NCBI GenBank assembly: GCA_947063855.1
Contig: CAMSTW010000002.1
Location: 1 to 64,000 of the forward strand
Direction: 5' to 3'
DNA from: an uncultured Dorea sp.
GTDB taxonomy: Bacteria; Bacillota; Clostridia; Lachnospirales; Lachnospiraceae
DNA: 64,000 nucleotides
The position numbers were made by a program, and so were the translations under genes. The notes below the pieces were generated by a model that did no database searches, was not told the origin of the DNA, and saw nothing but the letters and a program-made list of their open reading frames with translations. Positions 50,119-60,104 of the stretch are shown here, in pieces. Position 1 is the first letter of the stretch, and each line of letters begins with the position of its first letter.

Positions 50119-52467
50119 GTGTCCGGTAAGACAACGTATGAAGCGATTGACGACAGGATTGCTGCGGAAGCAATCATGGAAGATCATTCCAAGGGACTTG
50201 AGATTGTAGATGGTCATGCTGTGAAGGCACCGGGAGATTATGAGAATCCGGCTCACCTGTATGACATATTAATTGCCCGTATCCGTAAGTATCATCCTTC
50301 TACAGATGTGTCGATGATTGAGAAGGCGTATAAGCTGGCGGATGAGGCACATGGCAGTCAGTGCCGTAAGTCCGGGGAGCCATATATTGTCCATCCGCTG
50401 TGGGTTGCAATCATACTGGCGGATCTTGAGATGGATAAGGAGACGATTGCGGCGGGGATGCTCCACGACGTTGTGGAGGATACGCAGATCAGCGAGGAGG
50501 AGATTCAGAAGGAATTTGGGGATGATGTTGCACTTCTGGTGGACGGTGTTACGAAGCTGGGACGGCTGTCATATTCATCAGATAAGTTAGACGTTCAGGC
50601 GGAGAACCTGCGTAAGATGTTCCTTGCTATGGCGAAGGATATCCGGGTGATCATCATAAAGCTTGCGGACCGGCTGCATAACCTGCGGACTCTGCAGTTC
50701 ATGAAACCGGAGAAGCAGCGGGAGAAGGCGAAGGAGACGATGGATATCTATGCGCCCATCGCCCAGCGGCTTGGTATCTCCAAGATCAAGACAGAGCTTG
50801 ACGACCTGGCCCTTAAGTATTCGCAGCCGGAGGTCTTCTTTGAGCTTGTGGACCAGATTAACGCAAGGAAGATGGAGCGGGAGGAGTTCGTACAGCAGAT
50901 TGTAGACGAGGTCTCCTCGCATATGGAGAATGCCAATATCAAGGCACAGGTCAGCGGACGTGTGAAGCATTTCTTCAGCATATACAAGAAGATGGTCAAT
51001 CAGGACAAGACGGTGGATCAGGTCTATGATCTTTTTGCGGTGCGTATTATCGTGGATTCGGTGCGGGACTGCTACGCCGCTCTTGGTGTGATCCATGAAC
51101 TGTACACGCCGATTCCGGGAAGGTTCAAGGATTATATTGCCATGCCCAAGTCGAACATGTACCAGTCACTTCACACGACGCTGATGAGTTCCGTAGGGCA
51201 GCCCTTCGAGATACAGATCCGGACGGAGGAGATGCACAAGACTGCCGAGTATGGTATCGCGGCACATTGGAAGTACAAGGAGTCCAATGACGGCAAGAAG
51301 AGTGTGAAGGCCCAGGAGGAAGAGAAGTTAAGCTGGCTTCGTCAGATCCTGGAATGGCAGAGGGATATGTCGGATAACCGTGAATTCATGAACCTGATCA
51401 AGGGCGATCTGGATCTTTTTGCAGAGGATGTGTACTGCTTTACACCGCAGGGAGATGTCAAGAATCTTCCAAACGGCTCTACGCCGATTGATTTTGCCTA
51501 TATTATCCACAGTGCGGTGGGGAATAAGATGGTAGGCGCCAAGGTGAACGGGAAGCTGGTCAATATTGATTATAAGATACAGAACGGCGACAGGATAGAG
51601 ATTCTTACTTCACAGAATTCCAAGGGGCCAAGCCGTGACTGGCTGAATATCGTGAAGAGTACCCAGGCCAAGAACAAGATCAACCAGTGGTTCAAGAAGG
51701 AGTTCAAGGAGGACAATATCGTCAAGGGGAAGGAGATGGTGGCGGCCTACTGTAAGGCCAAGTCCATTACTCCCGGTACGATACTGGTTTCAAAGTATCA
51801 GGATGTGGTCCAGAAGAAGTATGGCTTTAAGGACTGGGATTCTGTTCTTGCGGCCATCGGACACGGCGGTCTCAAGGAAGGACAGGTGGTCAACCGTCTG
51901 GTTGAGGAATACAGCAAGGAGCATAAGCAGGAGCTAACGGATGAGGATGTGCTTGAGAAGGTTGCAGAGGCGGCCAGGAACAAGGTACACATAGCCAAGT
52001 CCAGGAGCGGGATCCTTGTGAAGGGAATTGATGATGTGGCGGTCCGGTTCTCGCGGTGCTGCAATCCGGTTCCGGGAGATGAGATTGTCGGGTTTGTGAC
52101 AAGAGGAAGAGGTCTGTCTATTCACCGGACGGACTGTGTGAATATCATCCATCTGACGGATGTGGAACGGGCGCGGCTGATAGACGCAGAGTGGGAGAGC
52201 GACGTGGCGGAGAAGGCCGGGGGGCAGTATCTGTCGGAGATCAAGATGTATGCCTATGACCGGAAGGGACTGTTGATGGAGATGTCCCGTATATTCATGG
52301 AGGCGAATGTGGATGTGAAGTCTATGAATGTGCGCACCAGCAAGAAGCAGGGAACGGCCACCATTGAGGCAGGGTTTATTGTCCACGGAAGAGATGAACT
52401 GGACAGGATTGTGAATAAGCTTCTTCAGGTGGAGGATGTGATTGATATTGAAAGGACGACAGGTTGA
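50119..52467 (+). CDS. relA: Bifunctional (p)ppGpp synthetase/hydrolase (Rel)
   Basis: A 782-residue long RelA/SpoT homologue. The HD hydrolase domain has HPLWVAIILADLEMDKETIA and AGMLHDVVEDTQISEEEI; the synthetase domain has RVKHFFSIYKKMVNQ and YQSLHTTLMSSVGQPFEIQI with EYGIAAHWKYKE. A TGS domain (VYCFTPQGDVKNLPNGSTPI), a zinc-finger/CC region (RFSRCCNPVPGDEIVGFVTR) and a C-terminal ACT domain follow. It controls the stringent response at the ribosome. The start is GTG with GGAAGGAGG. Confidence 0.97.
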   Translation: MSGKTTYEAIDDRIAAEAIMEDHSKGLEIVDGHAVKAPGDYENPAHLYDILIARIRKYHPSTDVSMIEKAYKLADEAHGSQCRKSGEPYIVHPLWVAIILADLEMDKETIAAGMLHDVVEDTQISEEEIQKEFGDDVALLVDGVTKLGRLSYSSDKLDVQAENLRKMFLAMAKDIRVIIIKLADRLHNLRTLQFMKPEKQREKAKETMDIYAPIAQRLGISKIKTELDDLALKYSQPEVFFELVDQINARKMEREEFVQQIVDEVSSHMENANIKAQVSGRVKHFFSIYKKMVNQDKTVDQVYDLFAVRIIVDSVRDCYAALGVIHELYTPIPGRFKDYIAMPKSNMYQSLHTTLMSSVGQPFEIQIRTEEMHKTAEYGIAAHWKYKESNDGKKSVKAQEEEKLSWLRQILEWQRDMSDNREFMNLIKGDLDLFAEDVYCFTPQGDVKNLPNGSTPIDFAYIIHSAVGNKMVGAKVNGKLVNIDYKIQNGDRIEILTSQNSKGPSRDWLNIVKSTQAKNKINQWFKKEFKEDNIVKGKEMVAAYCKAKSITPGTILVSKYQDVVQKKYGFKDWDSVLAAIGHGGLKEGQVVNRLVEEYSKEHKQELTDEDVLEKVAEAARNKVHIAKSRSGILVKGIDDVAVRFSRCCNPVPGDEIVGFVTRGRGLSIHRTDCVNIIHLTDVERARLIDAEWESDVAEKAGGQYLSEIKMYAYDRKGLLMEMSRIFMEANVDVKSMNVRTSKKQGTATIEAGFIVHGRDELDRIVNKLLQVEDVIDIERTTG

Positions 52468-52474
52468 TCATAAG

Positions 52475-53095
52475 ATGAGAGTAGAGAGATTTTTAACAGG
52501 GATTATCAGCACGAATTGTTATCTGGCAGTGAATGAGGAGACGAAGCAGACGGTCGTGATCGACCCGGCGGCCAGTTCGCCGAATCTTATGAACCACATA
52601 GAGGCAGAAGGACTTAAGATAGAGGCGATTCTTCTGACTCACGGACATTTTGACCATATCATGGGGATTGACGGGTTCCTTAAGAAGTATGAGGTTCCCG
52701 TATACGTGCATGAGGCGGACCGGGAGCTTATGAATGATCCAAAGCTTAATCAGTCCTCATCCTATACGGCAGGATATACATTTTCCGGTGCGGAATATAT
52801 TCATGACGGGCAGGTGCTTACGTTTGCGGGGTATGATTTTGAGGTTCTTCATACGCCGGGGCATACGCCGGGGTGCTGCTGCTTCTATGTGAGGACGGAA
52901 GGGGTGCTGTTCAGCGGGGATACGTTGTTTGCCAATTCTGTAGGACGTACGGATTTCCCGGGGAGCAGTATGTCGGATCTGGTCCGTTCCATCCGTGAGA
53001 AGCTGATGCCGCTTCCGGATGAGACAAGGGTGTATCCGGGGCATATGAGCGAGACGGCGATCGGACATGAACGGGTGAACAATCCGTATATTTAG
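52475..53095 (+). CDS. Metallo-beta-lactamase-fold hydrolase (glyoxalase II-like)
   Basis: A 206-residue protein with the five zinc motifs: LLTHGHFDHIMGI, the HTPGHTPG histidine, FSGDTLFANSVGRTDF and VYPGHMSETAIGHE. Short hydrolases of this kind, one domain without the C-terminal substrate domain of glyoxalase II, act on thioesters or other substrates. It follows rel by 7 bp in the same order as in other Clostridia, before hemZ. ATG52475 is chosen since earlier frames overlap rel. Confidence 0.9.
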   Translation: MRVERFLTGIISTNCYLAVNEETKQTVVIDPAASSPNLMNHIEAEGLKIEAILLTHGHFDHIMGIDGFLKKYEVPVYVHEADRELMNDPKLNQSSSYTAGYTFSGAEYIHDGQVLTFAGYDFEVLHTPGHTPGCCCFYVRTEGVLFSGDTLFANSVGRTDFPGSSMSDLVRSIREKLMPLPDETRVYPGHMSETAIGHERVNNPYI

Positions 53096-53143
53096 TTCAA
53101 ACAGGATATAGAATCCATATATTAAGAATGGAGCAGAGGCAGG

Positions 53144-54571
53144 ATGATTCAGATTGTATGTAAGAGTGAGGCATATACGTATAATGTGTATCATATCGTA
53201 AAGGCTTTTTTCCCATCTGAGGAGATCATCAACAGGGTGGAGGAGAAGGCCTCTCATTATGTTATGGTACAATTGCCAAAGCAGGGCAGGATTGTGATCG
53301 GAAGGGATGCAGGGGAGGAAGCGGACAGGCAGCTTCTGGCCGGGAAGAGACGAAAGCTGAAATACCAGATTGATATCAGCCTTTACCATGAACTGGAAAG
53401 AATTACGGGGCGTACGCTTGCCTGGGGGATCCTGACGGGAGTCCGGCCTACCAAGATTGCCATGGAGAAGGCAAAGGCAGGATGGAGCAGGGAGCAGTTC
53501 GTCCCGTGGTTTCAGCAGGACTGTCTGGTAAGCGCTAAGAAGGCAGAGCTTGCCTGGGAAATCGCGAAGCGGGAGCAGGCCTTGCTTTCGAACGTGGACT
53601 ATGAGGAGGGGTACAGTCTGTATGTGGGTATCCCCTTCTGTCCGACGGTCTGTACCTATTGCTCCTTTAGTTCCGGGGCAATAGCGGACTGGGCAGACAG
53701 GGTGGAGGATTATCTGGACGCCCTGACGAAGGAACTTGCATTTGTGGGAGACAGATATGCCGGGAAGAAGCTTAATTCCATCTATATCGGCGGAGGGACG
53801 CCGACTACGCTTACGGCGTCTCAGCTGGAAAGGCTTCTGGGGTGCATAGATACACATTTTTCCAGAGAATATCTGCTGGAATATACGGTAGAGGCGGGAA
53901 GGCCGGACAGCATCGACCAGAGTAAGCTTGAGGTGCTGCGAAGGTATCATATCACCAGGTTATCCATCAATCCGCAGAGCATGCAGCAGAAGACGCTGGA
54001 TGTTATCGGGAGAAAGCATGGGGTAGAGGAGATTGTGGAAGCGTTCTGTCTGGCGAGGAAGATGGGGTTTGCTAACATCAATATGGATCTGATCGCAGGT
54101 CTGCCGGGTGAAGATCTCCATGACATGGAGGATACGCTTGAGCAGATCGGGAAGCTTGCTCCGGACAGTCTTACGGTCCATTCTCTGGCCATCAAGCGGG
54201 CGGCGAAGATGGAATGGGCGGACCTTGAGCGGGATACCGGGGAGATGTCCGGGATGCTCTCGGATATGATCGAGGCGGCGGCGGACGCGGCGGCGCAGAT
54301 GGGCCTGCTTCCTTATTATCTGTACCGGCAGAAGAATATCGCGGGGAATTTTGAAAATGTAGGATATGCGAAGGCTGACAAGATGGGGATATATAATATA
54401 CTTATGATGGAGGAAGTGCAGACCATAGTTGCCTGCGGTGCGGGGAGCGTGTCAAAGCGGGTATACCCTGACGGACATATCGAAAGATGCGAAAATGTCA
54501 AGGATGTGGCATTTTTCCTGGAAAGAATCGACGAGATGATTGAGAGAAAACGGAAGCTTCTTGAAGATTAA
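53144..54571 (+). CDS. hemZ: Oxygen-independent coproporphyrinogen III oxidase-like HemZ
   Basis: A 475-residue radical-SAM protein. After a 165-residue N-terminal HemZ-specific region (HYVMVQLPKQGRIVI) comes LYVGIPFCPTVCTYCSFSSG with the CxxxCxxC cluster motif, IYIGGGTPTTLTASQLERLL and RLSINPQSMQQKTLDVIGRK. HemZ is a divergent relative of HemN; whether it decarboxylates coproporphyrinogen here, or does something else, is not settled, since heme genes are not seen in this window. Precedes the MATE pump by 53 bp. Confidence 0.9.
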   Translation: MIQIVCKSEAYTYNVYHIVKAFFPSEEIINRVEEKASHYVMVQLPKQGRIVIGRDAGEEADRQLLAGKRRKLKYQIDISLYHELERITGRTLAWGILTGVRPTKIAMEKAKAGWSREQFVPWFQQDCLVSAKKAELAWEIAKREQALLSNVDYEEGYSLYVGIPFCPTVCTYCSFSSGAIADWADRVEDYLDALTKELAFVGDRYAGKKLNSIYIGGGTPTTLTASQLERLLGCIDTHFSREYLLEYTVEAGRPDSIDQSKLEVLRRYHITRLSINPQSMQQKTLDVIGRKHGVEEIVEAFCLARKMGFANINMDLIAGLPGEDLHDMEDTLEQIGKLAPDSLTVHSLAIKRAAKMEWADLERDTGEMSGMLSDMIEAAADAAAQMGLLPYYLYRQKNIAGNFENVGYAKADKMGIYNILMMEEVQTIVACGAGSVSKRVYPDGHIERCENVKDVAFFLERIDEMIERKRKLLED

Positions 54572-54624
54572 AAGCGGCGGGGACTTTGATAAAATGAAAA
54601 TAACAGGACAGGGAAGGGATGGAC

Positions 54625-56004
54625 ATGAATAAGACGACAAATGAAGAGAGGCTGGGCACGGCGCCGCTGGGCCGGCTGATGGTGTCTCTTGCCGTGCCGG
54701 CGGTGGCGGCGCAGCTGATCAATATCTTATACAATATTGTGGACAGAGTCTATATCGGACATATAAAGGATTACGGGGATGTTGCACTTACAGGAGTAGG
54801 AGTGACATTTCCTATTATTATGCTGATCTCGGCGTTCAGTGCATTCGCGGGGATGGGAGGCGCGCCGCTTGCCTCCATTGAGCTTGGCAAGAAGGATATC
54901 AGGAAAGCAGAACTTATCCTGGGGAATTCAGCGGGGATGATTGTTCTGTTTTCTGTTGTCCTGACGATTGGATTTACGATTTTCAAGAGGCCGGTTCTGT
55001 ATGCATTCGGAGCCAGCGATGTAACGATTGGATATGCAGAGAGTTATATAGTGATCTATCTGATCGGCACCATATTCGTACAGGTTGCAATCGGGCTGAA
55101 TACATTTATCAGCGGCCAGGGAGAGTCGAAGATCGCTATGCTGTCGGTCGTAATCGGGGCTGTGCTGAATATCTGCCTGGATCCATTGCTGATTTTCGTG
55201 CTGAATATGGGGGTAAGAGGCGCGGCTGTCGCCACAGTTATCTCCCAGGCGGTCAGTGCGGGATGGGTGCTGCGTTTTCTGACGTCCAGGCGGAGCGTGA
55301 TGAAGCTGAGACTTTCGAACATGCGTCTGAGATGGGAGATTGTGAAGCGGATCGGCAGTCTTGGCATCTCGCCTTTTATCATGCAGAGTACGGAGAGCAT
55401 GGTAAGTATCACATTGAATTCCGGGCTCCAGAGATATGGGGGAGACCTGTATGTCGGCACGATGTCGATCATGACCAGTATCATGCAGCTGTTGCTGATC
55501 CCGGCTCAGGGAATCTCCCAGGGAGTCCAGCCGATCATCAGCTACTGCTATGGCGCGGGCGACAGGAAGCGGGTGAAGGACACGTTTACAAGACTTGTGG
55601 CGGCAGGACTTCTGGGAACACTGATCCTGGGCGGCGTGGCTGTGCTTATGCCGGAAGTCTATGCCGGTATCTTCACGAATAACCAGGAACTGATCGAACT
55701 GACCTGCCAGGTGATGCCGGTGTATTTCCTTGGAATTACCATCTTCGGACTTCAGTCTGCGTGCCAGTCTACATTCCTTGCACTGGGGCAGGCGAAGGTT
55801 TCCTTGTTTATCGCACTTCTGAGGAAGGTAATTCTGCTGATACCGCTTGCGATTATCTTTCCCAGATTCATGGGCGTGATGGGAATCTACAGGGCGGAAC
55901 CGGTGGCGGATATCATCTCTGTGGTAACGACAGGAATCTTATTTACATTGACGATGAAGCGGGTGCTGCGCGAGATGGACGAGGGAAGGGCGAACACTGT
56001 ATAG
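54625..56004 (+). CDS. MATE-family multidrug/sodium antiporter
   Basis: A 459-residue protein with twelve membrane helices in two repeats. N-terminal PLGRLMVSLAVPAVAAQLIN and IVDRVYIGHIKDYGDVALTG are typical; so are the second-half segments GISPFIMQSTESMVSI and GISQGVQPIISYCYGAGDRK. It belongs to the DinF/NorM-like bacterial branch that exports cationic or organic compounds with Na+ or H+. GGAAGG is 7 bases before ATG54625; ATG54619 is too close to it. Confidence 0.93.
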   Translation: MNKTTNEERLGTAPLGRLMVSLAVPAVAAQLINILYNIVDRVYIGHIKDYGDVALTGVGVTFPIIMLISAFSAFAGMGGAPLASIELGKKDIRKAELILGNSAGMIVLFSVVLTIGFTIFKRPVLYAFGASDVTIGYAESYIVIYLIGTIFVQVAIGLNTFISGQGESKIAMLSVVIGAVLNICLDPLLIFVLNMGVRGAAVATVISQAVSAGWVLRFLTSRRSVMKLRLSNMRLRWEIVKRIGSLGISPFIMQSTESMVSITLNSGLQRYGGDLYVGTMSIMTSIMQLLLIPAQGISQGVQPIISYCYGAGDRKRVKDTFTRLVAAGLLGTLILGGVAVLMPEVYAGIFTNNQELIELTCQVMPVYFLGITIFGLQSACQSTFLALGQAKVSLFIALLRKVILLIPLAIIFPRFMGVMGIYRAEPVADIISVVTTGILFTLTMKRVLREMDEGRANTV

Positions 56005-56123
56005 TTTGAAAAGACCCGGAGGCCGTATAAGAAGTATGCCTTCCGGATAGCATGGGCAAAGACACGTTATTCTTAGGAGAGACAGAGGATGTATAAGAAA
56101 TATGAGTCAGGAGGGAGAAAAGA

Positions 56124-56804
56124 ATGCACAAGAGTCTGGTGATTGACCCTGCCATGAAGGAGCTGTGGCCGGCGGTCAGGGTGGGGTGCCTGCAGTATAA
56201 GGTAACGGTAGGCAGGAAGAATGAAGAGATGTGGAAGTATCTGAAAAAGGAGATATTTAAGAAGACAAAGGATGCGATTTTCGATTACGGGGTGAACGAG
56301 ATACCCAATATCAAAGAGTCAAGGGCGGCATATAAGGCGTTTGGCAAGGACCCCAGCCGTTACCGGGTATCGTCGGAGGCCCTGATCCGCAGGATTGGAC
56401 AGGGGAAGGGTCTGTATGAGGTAAATACGGTGGTGGATGTGAACAATCTGATCTCCATCGAGTCGGGATTCTCCGTGGGATCTTATGATACGGCAAATAT
56501 TGAAGATTGTCTGGTATTCCGTGTCGGAAGAGAAGGAGAGACTTATAAGGGAATTGGAAAGGAAGAAATCAATATTGAGTGTCTGCCGGTGCTTGCAGAT
56601 GAGAAGGGGGCGGTCGGGAGTTCTACCAGTGACTCCGAACGGGCGATGATTACCGAGGATACAGAAGAGGTACTGACGCTGATCTATTCCTTCTCGGATA
56701 ATCAGGATCTGGAGAGGGCGCTGGAATATGGAAAGAGATATCTGGAAAAATATGCCGGGGCACGGGATATAAGGATGTGGATTGCAGACAGCACACTAAT
56801 ATAG
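56124..56804 (+). CDS. B3/B4 tRNA-binding domain protein
   Basis: A 226-residue free-standing B3/B4 domain, like the editing region of phenylalanyl-tRNA synthetase beta. It has KESRAAYKAFGKDPSRYRVS, RIGQGKGLYEVNTVVDVNNL and SIESGFSVGSYDTANI, the core of the fold. Free-standing B3/B4 proteins are thought to bind or edit aminoacyl-tRNA. GGAGGGAG lies before the start. Next on the right is a 245-bp gap with hairpins and then the convergent NSS transporter gene. Confidence 0.88.
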   Translation: MHKSLVIDPAMKELWPAVRVGCLQYKVTVGRKNEEMWKYLKKEIFKKTKDAIFDYGVNEIPNIKESRAAYKAFGKDPSRYRVSSEALIRRIGQGKGLYEVNTVVDVNNLISIESGFSVGSYDTANIEDCLVFRVGREGETYKGIGKEEINIECLPVLADEKGAVGSSTSDSERAMITEDTEEVLTLIYSFSDNQDLERALEYGKRYLEKYAGARDIRMWIADSTLI

Positions 56805-56922
56805 CGCTGCATAATTAACAGTGAATAATGTGCTTGATATCTGCGTCAGATATGCGGCTGCAAGCCGACGTTCTACACTCCGTTTCGATCCTTGCTGAAC
56901 AAGCGCCGCTGGCGCTTAGAAA

Positions 56923-56963
56923 TGTAGCGGGCTGCGTCTAGGATTGGAGACGAGCCCGCTACA
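56923..56963. repeat. Hairpin repeat in the gap before the NSS transporter
   Basis: TGTAGCGGGCT (56923-56933) pairs with AGCCCGCTACA (56953-56963), with a further GTCT/AGAC inside. Nearby AGCGCC-GGCGCT (56902-56917) makes a second hairpin. No gene is seen in 56805-57049. The lack of a long T run argues against a simple terminator. Confidence 0.6.
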
Positions 56964-57049
56964 CCTACGTTTTTACACATGCACGCTCGAAAAAGCATGC
57001 CTGTTTTCCGGACAGTTCCCTGCCGTCTGCAAAGCAGGAACGCCAAAGC

Positions 57050-58405
57050 TTAGAGTTTGAAGAATCCAAGTCCGCTTGCGACGGAACTTACAAGGATGAT
57101 AAACAGGAAGAGCGGTGCGACCCATTTGATCATAACATTGAACATCCCTTCCGCCTTGAAGGTTCCGTCTGTCGCCTTCACTTCATCCGCGATTGTCTTT
57201 GGCTTAATAACGAAGCCTACGAAGATACAGGTGAAGAACGCGACAATCGGCATCAGTACACTGTTGCTTGTGAAATCCATAATATCCAGGATGGACATGC
57301 CGTTCCAGCTGATGAATCCGAGCGGGCCGAATCCAAGAGAGGACGGAATACCCATAATCAATGCAAGTACAGCGACGAAGATACCTGTGAAGCGGCGCTT
57401 CCATCCGAACTTATCCATGAATACGGACACGATGGTCTCCATCAGGGAGATTGCGGACGTAAGGGCGGCGAAGAATACCAGTACGAAGAAGATCGTCCCG
57501 ATCAGGCCTCCGAACTTCATGCTTGCAAATACCTTTGGAAGCGTCATGAACATCAGTCCGGGTCCGGCATTCAGCGCAGAGCGGTCTCCGCCTGAGAATG
57601 CGAATACGGCCGGGATGATCATAAGGCCTGCAAGAAATGCAATCCCTGTATCGAACAGCTCAATCTGGCGGACAGAGCTTTCCAGATTATCGGTCTTCTT
57701 CATATAAGAGCCGTAGGTGATCATGATACCCATCGCCAGCGACATGGAGTAGAAGAGCTGCCCCATGGCTGCCAGGATCGTCTTCACGGATACGTCCGCC
57801 ATATGCGGTTTCAGGTAGTAGATCAGCCCTTCTGTCGCGCCCTTCAAGGTAAGTCCATAGATGGAGATGATGATTGTAAGAACCACAAGGATCGGCATCA
57901 TGATCTTGCTTACCTTCTCGATACCCTTCTCAACGCCGCACAGGACAACGATGGCTGTAAATGCAAGGAACAGGAAGAACCAGCCGATGGGCTCATAGGT
58001 CCCGCTGATAAAATCCGTAAAATATGTATCGCCTGCAGAGGCCTGTGCGCCGCCGCTGATGAACACGGTAAAATACTTCACAACCCATCCGCCGATCACG
58101 GAATAGTAAGGGAAGATGATAACCGGAACGACGACGGCAAGTATCCCCAGCAGATTGAACCGCTTATCCAGGGACTTGAACGCCCCGATGGCGCTTAAGC
58201 CCGTCTTGCGGCCCAGCGCAATCTCTGCGGTCATCAGCGTGAAGCCGAAGGTGACCGCCAGGATCAGGTAGATTAAAAGGAACGTTCCGCCGCCGTACTG
58301 CGCGGCAAGATAGGGGAACCGCCAGATGTTCCCAAGTCCTACGGCCGAACCCGCCGCAGCGAGAACAAACCCCAGCTTGTTAGAAAAATTACTTCTGTCT
58401 TTCAT
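57050..58405 (-). CDS. Sodium-dependent transporter of the NSS family
   Basis: A 451-residue protein with about eleven helices. Signature segments: NKLGFVLAAAGSAVGLGNIW and RFPYLAAQYGGGTFLLIYLI with the Na+ site, GRKTGLSAIGAF, and MGQLFYSMSLAMGIMITYGS. The NSS family imports amino acids or biogenic amines with sodium; the substrate here cannot be read. GAGGAGG lies before the start. It diverges from the dicarboxylate-type transporter gene at 58685. Confidence 0.92.
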   Translation of the reverse strand: MKDRSNFSNKLGFVLAAAGSAVGLGNIWRFPYLAAQYGGGTFLLIYLILAVTFGFTLMTAEIALGRKTGLSAIGAFKSLDKRFNLLGILAVVVPVIIFPYYSVIGGWVVKYFTVFISGGAQASAGDTYFTDFISGTYEPIGWFFLFLAFTAIVVLCGVEKGIEKVSKIMMPILVVLTIIISIYGLTLKGATEGLIYYLKPHMADVSVKTILAAMGQLFYSMSLAMGIMITYGSYMKKTDNLESSVRQIELFDTGIAFLAGLMIIPAVFAFSGGDRSALNAGPGLMFMTLPKVFASMKFGGLIGTIFFVLVFFAALTSAISLMETIVSVFMDKFGWKRRFTGIFVAVLALIMGIPSSLGFGPLGFISWNGMSILDIMDFTSNSVLMPIVAFFTCIFVGFVIKPKTIADEVKATDGTFKAEGMFNVMIKWVAPLFLFIILVSSVASGLGFFKL

Positions 58406-58586
58406 ATAAAATCCTCCTCAATAAAATAAATCATTCCAAAAACAGATTATGCTCTATTATTACATGAAAGGACAAGTTTTTCAAGGAGATTTTGTTACCA
58501 AATTTATGTCTTAACCCGTTTGTGGTCTTTTTAAACAGTGAAAACAGCAGTTAAAACAGAAAAAACCACATTTTAAACAAGAACTA

Positions 58587-58614
58587 TTGCCTGTTTTCGG
58601 AAATAGTGTACAAT
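58587..58614 (+). promoter_or_regulatory. Promoter of the dicarboxylate-type symporter gene
   Basis: TTGCCT (58587-58592) and TACAAT (58609-58614) are 16 bp apart. The remaining 180 bp between the two divergent genes is very AT-rich and carries repeated AACAG and TTAAAC strings but no clear operator. Confidence 0.55.
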
Positions 58615-58684
58615 AAAACCATAAAAGAGACGGCCGTCTTAGTAAAGAATGAGAAAATCAAAGAGCATAAGCGAGGGATGACAA

Positions 58685-59938
58685 ATGGAAGAAAAAAAGA
58701 AGGGATTGTCCATATCTCTTACAACACAGATTTTGATTGCAACGGTTGGCGGTATCCTGTTTGGTACGATTATCGGACCATGGGCGGCGAACCTGAAATT
58801 TATCGGAGATATATTTATCCGGCTGATCCAGATGTCGGTCGTGCTGCTGGTCATGTCTGCGGTAGCGGCGGCGGTAGGAAGCGGCGACGGACAGGATGTA
58901 GGCAAGATGGGTTTCCATACATTCAAGTGGATTATCGGATTTACAGTGATCTCGGCCGGATTCGGCGTGGCGTTATCCATGCTGTTTAAACCGGGTATCG
59001 GGATTGAGATTGCCAGCGCGGAGGATGTGGCGAATGCGGCGGTAGAGTCCGCTTCACTCCAGGAGACACTGCTAGGTTTCGTTCCGACCAACATTATTGG
59101 TTCCATGGCCGAGAGCGCGATGGTTCCGTGTATCGTATTCTCACTGTTCTTTGGCGTGGCGATGGGCGCCTACACGAAGCAGAGCGGCAACCGCAACATG
59201 GTGGAGTGGGTGACCGGCCTTAACACGATCATCACGAATATTATCAAGACAGTCATGCATATTGCACCGATCGGTATCTTCTGTCTGCTTGCAAATGTCG
59301 CTGGATCCACGGGACTTAAGGTGATTATTCCGATGATGAAGTTCCTGGGCGTGCTTCTGATCGGCGATGCGATCCAGTTCCTGTTGTTCGGACCGTTTAC
59401 CGCGGCGATGTGTAAGGTGAATCCGGCCAAGATGCCGAAGAAGTTCGCGAAGATGTCTATTATGGCAGTTACTACGACGTCAGGCGCCATCTGTCTTCCG
59501 ACAAAGATGGAGGATGCGGTTACGAAGTTTGGTATCAGCCGTAAGGTTGCCGACTTTACCGGACCGATCACCATGTCCATGAACAGCTGCGGCGCCGCAC
59601 AGTGCTATGTTGCCGCGATTTTCTTCATGGCCCAGTCTACAGGTATTGAGATGACGGTATATCAGATGGGTATGGCGATCCTGTTATCCTGTCTGATGTG
59701 TATGGGCACCATCTCCGTACCGGGCGGTTCTGTGATCGTGTATACGTTCCTGGCGTCTTCGCTGGGACTGCCTCTGGAAAGTATTGCAGTACTGATCGGT
59801 ATCGACTGGTTCGCGGGAATGTTCCGGACGCTCATGAACGTAGACGTGGACGTTATGGTCGGAATGCTGGTGGCAAGCAAGCTTGGCGAGCTGGACCGCG
59901 ACGTGTACAATGAGAAGAAGACAGTTACATATAATTAA
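58685..59938 (+). CDS. Dicarboxylate/amino acid:cation symporter (DAACS family)
   Basis: A 417-residue membrane protein. N-terminal GGILFGTIIGPWAANLKFIG and IFIRLIQMSVVLLVMSAVAA, then the hairpin-loop region AKMSIMAVTTTSGAICLPTK (the serine-rich loop of glutamate/serine transporters), GPITMSMNSCGAAQCYVAAI and the C-terminal FRTLMNVDVDVMVGML. It takes up amino or dicarboxylic acids with sodium or protons. GAGGGATG lies before the start; a terminator follows. Confidence 0.93.
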   Translation: MEEKKKGLSISLTTQILIATVGGILFGTIIGPWAANLKFIGDIFIRLIQMSVVLLVMSAVAAAVGSGDGQDVGKMGFHTFKWIIGFTVISAGFGVALSMLFKPGIGIEIASAEDVANAAVESASLQETLLGFVPTNIIGSMAESAMVPCIVFSLFFGVAMGAYTKQSGNRNMVEWVTGLNTIITNIIKTVMHIAPIGIFCLLANVAGSTGLKVIIPMMKFLGVLLIGDAIQFLLFGPFTAAMCKVNPAKMPKKFAKMSIMAVTTTSGAICLPTKMEDAVTKFGISRKVADFTGPITMSMNSCGAAQCYVAAIFFMAQSTGIEMTVYQMGMAILLSCLMCMGTISVPGGSVIVYTFLASSLGLPLESIAVLIGIDWFAGMFRTLMNVDVDVMVGMLVASKLGELDRDVYNEKKTVTYN

Positions 59939-59992
59939 TTACTTACAATTAAGGTTTCACCCACTATTTGAACATACATAACTCTCTCAAGG

Positions 59993-60053
59993 GGCCGTAT
60001 GGTCCCGGAGAGCCTCCGGGCGTTTTATGATACGGCCGGAGGTTCTTTTTTTT
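59993..60053 (+). terminator. Terminator with nested stem
   Basis: GGCCGTAT (59993-60000) pairs with ATACGGCC (60030-60037), and CCCGGAG (60004-60010) with CTCCGGG (60014-60020). It is followed by GGAGGTTC and nine T (60045-60053). Confidence 0.7.
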
Positions 60054-60104
60054 GATATAGGAAATGGTGTTCCCTGGACCACAAAACCGCATGGCACATT
60101 CTTT

